Source of the DNA: Bog-473 sp963751335
Lineage (GTDB): Bacteria; Actinomycetota; Acidimicrobiia; Acidimicrobiales; RAAP-2
Reading direction: 5' to 3'
NCBI GenBank assembly: GCA_963751335.1
Contig: CAVVUB010000007.1
Location: 496,001-560,000, forward strand
Length of the DNA stretch: 64,000 bases
Part shown: in pieces, positions 20,263 through 30,760 of the stretch
Numbering within the stretch: position 1 is the stretch's first letter
Layout: every line of letters begins with the position of its first letter
Notes under the pieces: generated by a model
Told to the model about the DNA's origin: nothing
Seen by the model: only the letters and a program-made list of their open reading frames with translations
The model's database searches: none
Made by a program: the position numbers and the translations under genes

Positions 20263-21506
20263 AGGCCGACGCCCCGTCATCCCCGGCGTCCCGGGCCTCG
20301 GTGGCCCCGGTTACCTCGGTGGCACCGGTGGCCAGTGGCGCGGGGCGCCCCGAGCGCTCCTCGAGCACCAGCCGGCCGCGCCGGCCGAAGGCGGCGGCCA
20401 CCTCACCACCGATGAGCCGGCGCAGCGGATCGCCCACGATGGAACGGCGCCAGCCCTCGTCGAGCCGGCTGCGCTCGCCACAGAGCAACTGGGCGATGTC
20501 GGCCCGGGTGGCCAGCAGCGCCTGGTCGAAGTCGAGATCGTCGGCGATCTGACGCACCACGCCCGAGCACACAGCGACGGCGGCCGCCGGCGCCGGGGCG
20601 TCGCGGCCCTCCGACGGCATACGGATCTGGTCGGGTCCGAGCTCGTGTCCCCGGGCCGCGGCCTCGAGGATCTCGCGGGCCCGTCCCTGGGCCAGGTGGC
20701 GGCTGTCGACGCCGCGGGTGCGACGCAGTTCGTCGACGTTGTGGGGCGGCCGCTGCACGATCGCCTGGAGCGCCAGGTCGGAGAGCACCATGCGCCGGGG
20801 GCGGTTGCTGGCCGCCGCCGTGCGCTCACGCCAGGCCGCAACCTCCTGGGCCACGGCGCGCTCGGCGGCGCGACATGCTGCGGATGTCGCCCAGCTTCCA
20901 CCAGGCCTCCTCGGGGTTCCGGGCCGGTGCCCGCTGGCCCAAGACCTGATCACACTCGTCGAGGGCCCAGTCGAGGCGGCCGAGCGCACTGAGCCGTTCG
21001 CTCAGGACGCGGCGCAGCTCGAGGAGGTGGGCGACGTCGTTGACGGCATAGGAGGTCTGGCGTTCCGAGATTGGACGTTCGAGCCAGTCCGACAGCCGAT
21101 CGGCCTTGGGCAGGGTGACCCCGAGCATCTGGTCCACGAGTCGGGACAGGGAGGGTGACGACATGCCGAGGAACCCGGCCACGATCTGGGTGTCGAAGAC
21201 GTGGGCGGGTAGGGCGCCACACGCGGCGAGCAGGATGTCGAGATCCTGCCCGGCGGCGTGGGCCACTGCCATGCCCGGGCCGTTGAGCACGGCAGCCAGC
21301 GGGGCCGGGTCCACGGCCAGGGGATCGACCAGGGCCACCTGGTCGGCCCAGGCGATCTGAATGAGGGCCAGGTCCGGGACGTACGTCCGCTCGGTGTGGA
21401 ACTCGGTGTCGAAGCCGTAGTACTCCTCGCCCTCGAGGGCGTCGACGAGCGCGGCCAGACCGCTGGGGTCGTCGACCATGGCCGGGACGTCGGGCGCGGT
21501 CGTCAC
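20255..21506 (-). CDS. rnd: Ribonuclease D, one frameshift
   Basis: A 3'-5' exoribonuclease of the DEDD family. The exonuclease domain has FDTEFHTERTY (Asp and Glu), AHAAGQDLDIL and SYAVNDVAHLLEL. The C-terminal HRDC-like half continues in another frame: RAAERAVAQEVAAWRER, then LSDLALQAIVQRPP. The shift falls near 20871-20876, where one extra base explains the break. A GTG at 21506 is proposed as start; ATG 21479 is an alternative. It ends with a low-complexity tail. The two frames join without loss, so a sequence error is likely. Confidence 0.85.
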
Positions 21507-21847
21507 CGGGGGTGCGGCCCGGAGGGCGCCGCCGCGGCGGTCAGCGCGCCCGGCGATGCCAAGAGGGGGGCCAACAACAAGGGGGACAGGAGGGAAGTGG
21601 ACAAGAACGTGATGACAGGATCTCGCTTTCACCCGCGCCCCGCCCCTGGCGAGTCTGCGCCGCTCCGCCGTAGGGGGGCACCTGAGTGATCCGGGACCGT
21701 GACAAGACTGTCGGCGAGGTTATCGCGGCCTGGCGGAAGACGGCCTTGACCTGGGCCGGCCCTGAGTGGAGGGCCTCGCGGGTTCGGCCAAGACGGGAAG
21801 ATCGGCCCTGGTGCGTCCACCCTGCGCCGGACAAGCTGGGCTTGGCC

Positions 21848-22183
21848 ATGTCGATGTACAGCGAACTCCTCTGTGGACTCTGCGCCGACCTGGACCCACT
21901 CGAGTTACCCGTTGCGAAGGACGAGTTGGTCGTCGTGCTGCTCCAGTACCGGCGACGGCTGCTCGGCCACGACCCCGAAGACGGCTCTCCCATGGTCGAG
22001 GACCTGGCCCTCGAGCTCGACCACGACCGCATGGTGCTGCGGCTCTGCCGGGCCCTGGGGATCGAGAGCGATCCCTCGCGCTTCGTCAACCCCTTGGCCG
22101 AGCGCGACCGCCTCGAGAACCAGCTGCGCCTGGCCGGCGTCGACTTCCGCGCCCTCGAAGACAACCGGCGCGTTCTCGGCTGA
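21848..22183 (+). CDS. Small conserved-looking protein, unknown function
   Basis: About 111 residues from ATG 21848 (SMYSELLCGLCADLDP, then LVVVLLQYRRRLLGHDP and LCRALGIESDPSRF). It is mostly helical and acidic and contains no domain I recognise. The frame is open from 21686, but the first ~50 codons look non-coding. The stretch between rnd and this start (about 21507-21847) shows no other gene and should hold both promoters. The strong coding pattern in the second half makes a real gene likely. Confidence 0.6.
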   Translation: MSMYSELLCGLCADLDPLELPVAKDELVVVLLQYRRRLLGHDPEDGSPMVEDLALELDHDRMVLRLCRALGIESDPSRFVNPLAERDRLENQLRLAGVDFRALEDNRRVLG

Positions 22184-22195
22184 GCCCAGCCGCTC

Positions 22196-22240
22196 AGCAC
22201 TCAGCCGCCGAGCACTCAGCCGCCGAGCACTCAGCCGCCC
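22196..22240. repeat. Three 15-base tandem repeats
   Basis: The unit AGCACTCAGCCGCCG occurs three times in a row (22196-22210, 22211-22225, 22226-22240), with one base changed at the end of the last copy. It lies between two convergent genes, directly before a hairpin. It is too short and has no spacers, so it is not a CRISPR array. Confidence 0.9.
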
Positions 22241-22243
22241 CGG

Positions 22244-22262
22244 GCCGGCCTCGACGGCCGGC
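22244..22262. terminator. Hairpin between convergent genes
   Basis: GCCGGCC (22244-22250) pairs exactly with GGCCGGC (22256-22262) around a 5-base loop. It sits between the end of the small plus-strand gene and the end of the minus-strand regulator. No U tract follows, as is common in GC-rich actinobacteria. Confidence 0.5.
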
Positions 22263-22277
22263 TCGCTCGGCTCACGG

Positions 22278-22937
22278 CTACCGCAGACCGGGCCCGCCCG
22301 CCTTGCGTTCCGCCAGCACCGCCGCGTAGACGGCGGCCTCGGTCCGCCGCCGCATGCCGAGCTTGGAGAGCAAGCTCGACACGTAGTTCTTGACGGTGGC
22401 CTCGGCCAGGAAGAGTTGCTCGGCGATCTGGCGATTCGACTGGCCGAGCGCGATGAGCTCGAGCACCCGGCGTTCCTGGGGTGTGAGCACCGTGAGACGG
22501 GACTCGGCCTCCTGGTCCTTTTGCAGCCGGTCCATGAGTCCGTGGGTCAGGGCCGGGTCGAGCAACGACATGCCCTGGCTCACCCGGCGAATGTCGCCCA
22601 GGAGGTCGCCGCTGCCCACCTCCTTGAGCACGTAACCCGAGGCGCCCGCCATGATGGAGGAGAAGAGGGCGTCGTCATCGGAGTACGACGTCAACATGAG
22701 GCAGCGGATCGAAGGCAGGCTGGACTGGATCTCGCGGCACACCTCGATGCCGTTGCCGTCGGGCAGCCGCACGTCGAGGATGGCCACGTCGGGCTCGAGC
22801 TCCCGGATGAGCTGCAGTCCCTGTTCCGCCGTGCCCGCCTCGCCGACGACCTCCATGTCGCGCTCGCCGTCGAGCAACGTCCGCAAGCCGGTCCGGACGA
22901 GCTCGTGATCGTCGAGCAGGAAGACACGGATCGCCAT
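22278..22937 (-). CDS. NarL/DevR-type response regulator
   Basis: 219 residues from ATG 22937. Receiver domain with acidic pair DD at residues 9-10, phosphorylated Asp55 in AILDVRLPDG and Lys in GYVLKEVG. The C-terminal LuxR helix-turn-helix reads LTPQERRVLELIALGQSN and AEATVKNYVSSLLSKLGM, very close to mycobacterial DevR/DosR. It is divergent from the DevS-like kinase at 22973, and the two are probably partners. A TTG at 22943 is an alternative start. Confidence 0.93.
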   Translation of the reverse strand: MAIRVFLLDDHELVRTGLRTLLDGERDMEVVGEAGTAEQGLQLIRELEPDVAILDVRLPDGNGIEVCREIQSSLPSIRCLMLTSYSDDDALFSSIMAGASGYVLKEVGSGDLLGDIRRVSQGMSLLDPALTHGLMDRLQKDQEAESRLTVLTPQERRVLELIALGQSNRQIAEQLFLAEATVKNYVSSLLSKLGMRRRTEAAVYAAVLAERKAGGPGLR

Positions 22938-22972
22938 CGGCAAATAATGGCACGCCCCTGCAGGTCCGGACC

Positions 22973-24217
22973 GTGACGCGATGTCACGGGTGTGACGCCC
23001 GCTCCACTGGGGAGGCGGCCGTCCCCATTAGCCTGCACACCGTGCACACCGTGCAGCCCTTCGACCGCATCGAGGATCCGGCCAAGTTGCGTCGACTGTT
23101 GCAGGCCATCGTGATCCTCGACCGCGAGCTGAACCTGCCCATGGTCCTGCGGCGGATCATCGAAGAGGCCTGCGACCTCGTCGACGCCGAATACGGAGCG
23201 CTGGGCGTGCTGACCGAGGACGGGGGTGCGCTCGACCAGTTCATCACCGTGGGTCTGACCAACGACGAGGAGCACGCCATCGGGCCGCGCCCGACGGGCC
23301 GGGGTGTCCTGGGCACCCTCATCGCCTACGGCGAGCCGCTGCGCCTGGCCAATATCGCCGACAGCCCCGACAGCTTCGGCACGCCGGATCAGCATCCGGG
23401 GATGACGTCCTTCCTCGGGGTCCCGGTCCTCATCCACGGAGAGGTGTACGGGAACCTCTATCTGACCAACAAGCGGAGCACGCCGGAGTTCTCCGAGGAC
23501 GACGAGGAGCTGGTCACCGCCCTGGCCGTCTCGGCCGGCATTGCCATCGAGAACGCCCGGCTGCATTCCCTGGTGCGGGACAGTGCGCTGACCGAGGACC
23601 GCGACCGGATCGCCCGCGACCTGCACGACTCGGTGATCCAGCGACTGTTCGCCATCGGTCTGTCGTTGCAGGGCACAGCCCGCCTGGTCGAGCGACCCGA
23701 GGCGGTCATGCGAATCGGCGAGGCCATCGACAAGCTCGACGAGACCATCCGCCAGCTGCGCAAGGCCATCTTCGACATCGAGCTCACCATCAAGAAGGAA
23801 GGGCTGCATCCCAAAGTGCTGGACCTGATGCACGAGCTGCGACCGGTCCTGGGGATCAATCCACACGTCTCCTTCAGCGGGCCGGTCGACAAGGCGGTCA
23901 CGGGCGCGCTGGCCGAGGAGGTGCTGGCCGTGCTGCGCGAGACGCTCACCAACGTGGGCAAGCACGCCAACGCCAGCCAGGTCGTCGTCACCGTCACCGC
24001 AGGAGACCAGCTGCGACTCGTGGTGGCCGATGACGGGATCGGCATCGGCGACGTCTCGTCGTCCGACGGCCTGGGACTCCGGAACCTGCGCCAGCGGGCG
24101 GAGCGCCGCGGGGGTGGCATGGACATCGGCACCTCGCGCGAAGGCGGGACCCGGCTGTCGTGGTACGTGCCGCTCGACGAGGTCGAGGAGGGCTTCGGCG
24201 CAGCCGCACCGGCCTGA
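22973..24217 (+). CDS. DevS/DosS-like GAF sensor histidine kinase
   Basis: 414 residues from GTG 22973; GTGs at 23042 and 23051 are alternatives that would leave a fuller promoter region. One GAF domain (about residues 45-195) is followed by a HisKA_3 dimerisation domain with DRDRIARDLHDSVIQRLFAI (His218) and an HATPase domain with VADDGIG and GLGLRNLRQRAERRGG. The GAF segment QHPGMTSFLGVPV aligns by eye with the M. tuberculosis DosS region holding haem ligand His149, so His141 is a candidate haem ligand. DosS has two GAF domains; only one is seen here. It probably phosphorylates the adjacent regulator in response to redox state, O2, NO or CO. Confidence 0.9.
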   Translation: MTRCHGCDARSTGEAAVPISLHTVHTVQPFDRIEDPAKLRRLLQAIVILDRELNLPMVLRRIIEEACDLVDAEYGALGVLTEDGGALDQFITVGLTNDEEHAIGPRPTGRGVLGTLIAYGEPLRLANIADSPDSFGTPDQHPGMTSFLGVPVLIHGEVYGNLYLTNKRSTPEFSEDDEELVTALAVSAGIAIENARLHSLVRDSALTEDRDRIARDLHDSVIQRLFAIGLSLQGTARLVERPEAVMRIGEAIDKLDETIRQLRKAIFDIELTIKKEGLHPKVLDLMHELRPVLGINPHVSFSGPVDKAVTGALAEEVLAVLRETLTNVGKHANASQVVVTVTAGDQLRLVVADDGIGIGDVSSSDGLGLRNLRQRAERRGGGMDIGTSREGGTRLSWYVPLDEVEEGFGAAAPA

Positions 24218-24313
24218 GTCGGGGGCCACGGCGCATTGGTCGCGATGTGGCCGTAGCATCGAGACGGGCCCGACGCCGCGGGGGGTGAGGGTCGGAAAAA
24301 AGGGGGTTCGAGC

Positions 24314-26155
24314 ATGACCACGACGGTGGAGAGTGCGGCCGGGCCGGCCGGGAGCAGAATGTCCAACGCGCTCTGGAAGCGCCAGCTCTACAAGTACCCG
24401 GACACACTGCCCCGCCTGGGTTATCTGGCCATCGTCGTCCTGACGACGATCATGCTCTACTACCTGTACTACGTGGAGGGCGCGGTCACCCCGCTGCTGT
24501 TGCCCTACTACCACATGTCGTTCCAGTTCTTCCTGTACCTGCTGGTCGTCTCGAACGCCATCGGTGCCTTCAGCGCGTTCATCGGCGGCCTCTCCGACAA
24601 GATCGGCCGGGCCAACCTCACCATCTACGGCACGTTGTTAGTGGCGCTCATCCAGCTCCTGGCCATCCCGCACATCAGTGACAAGTACGGGTTCGCCGCC
24701 TGCTATTGCGTGATCGGGTTCGTCGAGGGCGTGATCCTGGTCTCCACTCCGGCGCTGATGCGCGACTTCTCGCCGCAGATGGGGCGCGGTGTGGCCATGG
24801 GTTTCTGGGCCCTCGGCCCGACCATGGGTGCGCTCGCCGCCAGCCTCGTGGCCACCCACACCCTCGACCACCTGGCACCCTGGCAGGACCAGTTCATCAT
24901 TTCGGGCCTGGTCTGCCTGGGCGTGGTCGTGATCGCCTTCTTCTTCCTGCGCGAGCTGTCGCCGGGGCTGCGCGACCAGCTGATGGTGAGCGAGCGCGAG
25001 CGCGCGCTGATCGAGGCCCGGGCCCGGGGAATCGAGATGGAGCATGGCGCGACGCACCCGCTGCGATCCATGTTGAAGTTGGACCTGATCGCCTCCTCGG
25101 TGGCCATCTCGCTCTTCTTGCTCTTCTATTACGCGTCGGTCAGCGTCCTCACCATCTATTGGGTGGTCACGTTCAACCGGAGCACACCACAGGCCAACGG
25201 CATCAACGTGTGGTACGCCGCCTTCCTCTCGCTCGGGCTGGTGCTGGCCGGCGTGCTCTCGGACTGGGCCCGGGTGCGCAAGCCGTTCATGCTCGCCGGT
25301 GCCGTCGCCGCCATGGTGATGCTCGGGCTGCTCATCGTCCAGACCGGTCGTCCCCACACCGGCTACTACAGCAACGTTCTCGTCATCGTCCTGTTGGCCG
25401 TCTCCATCTCGTTGGCGTACGCCCCGTGGATGGCCAACTACACCGAGCAGGTCGAGTGGCACAACCCGGCGCTCACGGCAACCGGCTTGGCCATCTGGGG
25501 CTGGATCCTGCGCATCACCGTCGCGCTCTCGTTCCTGATCCTGCCCTACGTGATCACGACGTCGACCGTGCTGGTCGACAACCAGACGGCGGGTGCCACC
25601 CTCCAGACGGTCCAGGCGGCGCAGCCTTACGCACCGAATACGTCCACGTTGAAGTGCAGCGCCACACCAGCGCCGGCGGCCGTCATCGCCGATTTGAAGA
25701 CGACGGCCGAGGCGCGACCCGAGCTCAACACCCTGGCCACCATCCTCCAGGGCTGCAACACCAGCCACGACCTGGTCAAGGCTCTGACGGCCGCCGGTGG
25801 CCTCACCAGCCCCCACGTCCTGGGCCTGAACGCCTACAACCCGTTGGCCCTGGCCATTCAGAACGGCAAGCCGGTGACCCAGGCGCAGATCGCCGGGGTG
25901 GCCAAGTATTCGCAGAACCTGGCCGGCCTCTTGGTGGCCGAGCAGAAGCTGGTGCCGGCCCAGAAGGCCTCGCCGGGGGAGTGGCAGCGCTGGTGGGGCG
26001 TGTGCCTGGCCGGCATGTTCGTCTTCTTCCTGCTCGTCTTCACCATGCGCGGTCGCTGGAGCCCTCGGGCGGCCCGACGCGACCTCGAAGAACACGAGCG
26101 CAAGGTCACCGAAGAGCTGGCCAAGCTGGTCCAGGAACCGGCGGCCCGCGTGTAG
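24314..26155 (+). CDS. MFS transporter with large insertion before the last helix
   Basis: 613 residues. Major facilitator superfamily permease with many membrane helices. The helix 2-3 loop motif reads GGLSDKIGRANL and the equivalent C-half loop reads GVLSDWARVRKP. After the penultimate helix (near residue 415) there is a hydrophilic segment of about 145 residues carrying the cysteines of TLKCSATP and LQGCNTSHD, then a final helix (WWGVCLAGMFVFFLLVF). The segment probably lies outside the cell and the Cys pair may be bridged. Ribosome-binding site AGGGGG precedes the ATG. It is 15 bases from mmsA, suggesting co-transcription; substrate unknown. Confidence 0.88.
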   Translation: MTTTVESAAGPAGSRMSNALWKRQLYKYPDTLPRLGYLAIVVLTTIMLYYLYYVEGAVTPLLLPYYHMSFQFFLYLLVVSNAIGAFSAFIGGLSDKIGRANLTIYGTLLVALIQLLAIPHISDKYGFAACYCVIGFVEGVILVSTPALMRDFSPQMGRGVAMGFWALGPTMGALAASLVATHTLDHLAPWQDQFIISGLVCLGVVVIAFFFLRELSPGLRDQLMVSERERALIEARARGIEMEHGATHPLRSMLKLDLIASSVAISLFLLFYYASVSVLTIYWVVTFNRSTPQANGINVWYAAFLSLGLVLAGVLSDWARVRKPFMLAGAVAAMVMLGLLIVQTGRPHTGYYSNVLVIVLLAVSISLAYAPWMANYTEQVEWHNPALTATGLAIWGWILRITVALSFLILPYVITTSTVLVDNQTAGATLQTVQAAQPYAPNTSTLKCSATPAPAAVIADLKTTAEARPELNTLATILQGCNTSHDLVKALTAAGGLTSPHVLGLNAYNPLALAIQNGKPVTQAQIAGVAKYSQNLAGLLVAEQKLVPAQKASPGEWQRWWGVCLAGMFVFFLLVFTMRGRWSPRAARRDLEEHERKVTEELAKLVQEPAARV

Positions 26156-26170
26156 CGCGAGGATCGGGGG

Positions 26171-27652
<1,482 letters not shown>

Positions 27653-27658
27653 GCCCGG

Positions 27659-27673
27659 GACCCCGGCGGGGTC
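27659..27673. terminator. Hairpin after mmsA
   Basis: GACCCC (27659-27664) and GGGGTC (27668-27673) form a 6-base stem with a GGC loop, 7 bases after the mmsA stop. There is no U tract. Confidence 0.45.
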
Positions 27674-27788
27674 GTGCCCTGATCGGCCCCGGGGCCGCCC
27701 TGGCCGGCCCTGGCCGGAGATCCTCGGCATGGACTAGCTTCGACATCGACGTCGAGAATGAATTCGAGCTCGAACCCGGGGAGGCACA

Positions 27789-28958
27789 ATGGCGGCGCTG
27801 GCACTTGACGGTCTGCGGGTGATCGACGCCGACACCCATCTGACCGAGGCGCACGACCTGTGGACGAAGCGGGCCCCGGCCAAGTACGCCGACCGCGTCC
27901 CCCACGTGGTCGAGATCGACGGGAAGCCCATGTGGTACGTCGACGGCGCCGAGCTCGGCTTCGCCGGCGGGGGCGGTGTCATCGACCGTGACGGCGGCAA
28001 AGGCCGCGCCGCCGAGGCGCTCTTCGAGTGGACCCAGGACGAGATCCACCTCGGTGCCTTTGACATTCCGGCCCGCATCGAGGTGATGAACGACTCGGGC
28101 ATCCACGCGCAGGTCTGCTTTCCCAACTCCATCGGGCTCGGCGGGCAGGGGATCTCCGACATCGTGAAGGACCCCGTGCTCCGCCTGCTTTGCGTGCAGA
28201 TCTACAACGACGCCATGGCCGAGGTGCAGTCCGACTCCGGCCGTCGGCTTCTGCCCATGCCCGTGCTGCCGGCGTGGGACGTCGACGAGGCCGTGGCCGA
28301 GGCCAAGCGGGTGGCCTCGCTCGACCTGCGTGGCGTCAACATCACGTCGGACCCCAACGACGTCGGCGGCCCGGACCTGGCCAGCCGGGCCTGGGACCCG
28401 CTCTGGGAGGTCTGCTCCGACCTGAAGCTGCCCGTGCACTTCCACATCGGGGCCAGCCTCACCACCATGACCTACTTCGGGACCTACCCCTGGGAGTCCC
28501 AGAACGAGGACACCAAACTGGCCATCGGCGGGACGCTCCTCTTCATCGGCAACGCGCGGGTCGTGACGAACATTATTCTGAGCGGCATGCTCGACCGGCA
28601 TCCGGGGCTCAAGATGGTCTCGGTCGAGAGCGGCGTCGGTTGGATCCCCTTCATCCTCGAGGCGCTCGACTACGAAATGTCCGAGAACGCTCCCAAGCAG
28701 CTCGAGGGCATGCAGATGCTTCCGTCCGAGTACTTCAAGCGGAACCTGTACGCGACGTTCTGGTTCGAGAAGAACAACCTGCCCAACCTCATCGACTCGG
28801 TCGGGGCGGACAGCATCCTCTTCGAGACGGACTTCCCGCACCCCACCTGCCTGTACCCCAAGCCTCTGGACACGGTGGCCGAGAAGATGTCGACGCTGGA
28901 GCCGGGAGTGCAACGCAAGATTCTGGGTGAGAACGCAACCAGGCTCTACCGCCTCTGA
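27789..28958 (+). CDS. Amidohydro_2 family metal-dependent hydrolase
   Basis: 389 residues, ATG preceded by GGGGAGG at 6 bases. TIM-barrel amidohydrolase/decarboxylase of the Amidohydro_2 type. The N-terminal motif IDADTHLTE replaces the usual DxH; HFHIGAS and the C-terminal metal Asp in FETDFPHPTCLYP are present. It ends QRKILGENATRLYRL, as in many actinobacterial members. A shortened relative lies at 52774. Reaction unknown. Confidence 0.88.
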   Translation: MAALALDGLRVIDADTHLTEAHDLWTKRAPAKYADRVPHVVEIDGKPMWYVDGAELGFAGGGGVIDRDGGKGRAAEALFEWTQDEIHLGAFDIPARIEVMNDSGIHAQVCFPNSIGLGGQGISDIVKDPVLRLLCVQIYNDAMAEVQSDSGRRLLPMPVLPAWDVDEAVAEAKRVASLDLRGVNITSDPNDVGGPDLASRAWDPLWEVCSDLKLPVHFHIGASLTTMTYFGTYPWESQNEDTKLAIGGTLLFIGNARVVTNIILSGMLDRHPGLKMVSVESGVGWIPFILEALDYEMSENAPKQLEGMQMLPSEYFKRNLYATFWFEKNNLPNLIDSVGADSILFETDFPHPTCLYPKPLDTVAEKMSTLEPGVQRKILGENATRLYRL

Positions 28959-29196
28959 GCGGCACACGAGGTGCTCAGGCCCGACGGCGGGGACGGCGCC
29001 AAGGCGCGGGACGTGGCCAACCAACAGCGGGTTCGCCTACGACACGTCCAAGTGGCACACCTCGATGCACTCGTTGTGGAGAGATCGAGGGATGGCGGAC
29101 CGCGCCGGCCCAGCCGGCGCCAGCCAGCGCACAGTTCACTGTCAGAGAGCCACTCACCTGGGCACGCAGGCCGCGCGTGACATATGTTTGGCCCGC

Positions 29197-29670
29197 ATGA
29201 AATCCGCAGACCGAACCCCATGGCGCGTTCGCGACGACCCGGTGACAGCCGGTGGAGCCAAAGACAAGGCCTGGGCGTTGGTCATGACCGACCCGCAGAC
29301 CGGGCTGCCCAACGAGATGGTGGTGCAGGACCGGCTCAACCAGGCGTTGGTGCGCCAGCCCCGCCACGGGGGTGAGGTGGTCGTCATCACCGTGACCTTG
29401 GAGAATCTGGCCGTCATCAACGAGGAGTGTGGGTTCGACGTCGGCAACACCGTGCTGCTCGAGGCGGCGCACCGCCTCACCCAAGCGTTGCGGAGCGAGG
29501 ACACGGTGGGTCGGACTGGCAACGACGAGCTGAAGACGGTCATCATCGTGGCCGAAGAGAAGAACGTCGACCCTCTGACCGACCGGCTGCGCAGGGTGCT
29601 CGACGAGCCCATCGGTGCGGGTGATCTGTCGTTGCAGCTCCAGTCGACGCTCGACGTCCGCTTGGCTTGA
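29197..29670 (+). CDS. Degenerate GGDEF-domain protein
   Basis: 157 residues from ATG 29197. The pattern DPQTGLPNEMVVQDRLNQAL, then VVVITVTLENLAVINEECGF and LLEAAHRLTQALRSEDTVGR, matches a diguanylate cyclase domain. The catalytic GGDEF loop reads TGNDEL, so cyclase activity is unlikely. It may bind nucleotide or serve as a sensor. There is no other domain or membrane segment. The frame continues upstream to 28927 without good coding signs. Confidence 0.72.
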   Translation: MKSADRTPWRVRDDPVTAGGAKDKAWALVMTDPQTGLPNEMVVQDRLNQALVRQPRHGGEVVVITVTLENLAVINEECGFDVGNTVLLEAAHRLTQALRSEDTVGRTGNDELKTVIIVAEEKNVDPLTDRLRRVLDEPIGAGDLSLQLQSTLDVRLA

Positions 29671-29717
29671 CGGCAACCGCTGAGCTTCGCTCGCTCGCTG
29701 ACGCTGTCGGGATACGT

Positions 29718-29736
29718 CCCGCCAGCCCGAGGCGGG
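29718..29736. terminator. Bidirectional hairpin
   Basis: CCCGCC (29718-29723) pairs with GGCGGG (29731-29736) around a 7-base loop, between the plus-strand GGDEF gene and the minus-strand gene that ends at 29743. Confidence 0.5.
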
Positions 29737-29742
29737 AAGAAC

Positions 29743-30276
29743 CTATGAGGTCTGCGCTTCGGAGGCGTCGGCTTCGATCTGCTTTTGATCGGCCTTGAGG
29801 CGCCTCTCCTCGATCTTGTGCGCCCGCTTCATGGCGGAACGGACCTTGGCCTCCATGTCGGACACGGCCACGACCACAAGGCCGGCCTCACCCTCGTCGA
29901 GGGACTCGCCGAGGTCCTTGAGGTCGCCGCGGCTCATGCCCGCGGCGGCGTGTCCGGCCAGTGCCCCCAAGAAAGCCCCCGCGCCGGTGGTGCCAAGCAG
30001 GAGGCCTCCGCCGATGGCGGCGGCGGGGAACAGGGCGATCACCAGGCCCGTGGCCAGGCCCACCCCGCCGCCGAGGACGCCCCCGACCCGGGTCGGGGTC
30101 TCGTGCTTCTTGACGATCTTGACCTTGCCCAGGTGGTCGCGTTCGATGACCGCGGCGTCGTAGGAGTCGATCAGCTCTGCGTCGGCGTGAATCTCCTTGA
30201 CGAACTCGTAGTCGGCCAGGGCGTCCTTGGCGTCGGCGTAGACGCCGCAGTAGACGAAGAGGGTGTCGACGGCCAA
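29743..30276 (-). CDS. DUF1269-like membrane protein
   Basis: 177 residues. The N-terminal half is soluble (TLFVYCGVYADAKDALADYE, then IDSYDAAVIERDHLGKVKI). A Gly/Ala-rich hydrophobic hairpin follows (VGGVLGGGVGLATGLVIALF, then GALAGHAAAGMSRGDLK). The end is charged and helical. The pattern fits the DUF1269 family, whose function is unknown. The membrane hairpin resembles glycine-zipper segments. Confidence 0.75.
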   Translation of the reverse strand: MAVDTLFVYCGVYADAKDALADYEFVKEIHADAELIDSYDAAVIERDHLGKVKIVKKHETPTRVGGVLGGGVGLATGLVIALFPAAAIGGGLLLGTTGAGAFLGALAGHAAAGMSRGDLKDLGESLDEGEAGLVVVAVSDMEAKVRSAMKRAHKIEERRLKADQKQIEADASEAQTS

Positions 30277-30346
30277 GTCTCGGCTCCTCTCGGGGTTGGG
30301 GGCGTCGCCGCCTCAGCGGCGGCTCATCCTCAGAGGCGCTTCGGCC

Positions 30347-30760
30347 TCAGAGGCGGTTCAGCTCTTGTTGACTGATCGTCGCCTCGACCGGGCCCCCGTA
30401 GGCGGCCAGGGCGTAGATGACCAAGGCGCCGAGGGCGATGTAGGTCAAGGACCACACCGGGTAGTAGGGCATCCACCAGATGGCACTGATGGCGCCGATG
30501 GCCCCGGCCGCGATCCCGACCCAGCGCCCGAGCTGCGAGCGGGTCATCACGGCCAGGGCGCACAGGATCAAGATGATGCCGACGATCAGCCAGACCCAGC
30601 CGTAGTGCTTGAGGGTGGAGCCCAAGACCGCGTCTTGGAGGTGGTCGGGAAGCTTGCCGTGGTAGCGGAAGGCCCAGATCGAGTCGAAGATGCGCATGAC
30701 GCCGGCCACCCCCAACACGACGGCGGCGAAGATGGTCCAGCCGTAACCTCGATCGTCCAT
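30347..30760 (-). CDS. Four-helix small membrane protein (DUF7144-like)
   Basis: 137 residues from ATG 30760, with GAGAGGAG 6 bases upstream. Four hydrophobic helices: WTIFAAVVLGVAGVMRIFDS, YGWVWLIVGIILILCALAVM, WVGIAAGAIGAISAIWWMPY, and YIALGALVIYALAAY. This layout is common in actinobacterial proteins annotated as DUF7144 integral membrane proteins. Role unknown. Confidence 0.78.
   Translation of the reverse strand: MDDRGYGWTIFAAVVLGVAGVMRIFDSIWAFRYHGKLPDHLQDAVLGSTLKHYGWVWLIVGIILILCALAVMTRSQLGRWVGIAAGAIGAISAIWWMPYYPVWSLTYIALGALVIYALAAYGGPVEATISQQELNRL

Noticed and set aside
18478..20280. Minus-strand frame of about 600 codons opposite the acyl-CoA synthetase
   Set aside because: Same shadow effect; all ligase motifs are on the plus strand.
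22196..22240. Possible CRISPR array
   Set aside because: Only three directly adjacent 15-base units without spacers, and no cas genes.
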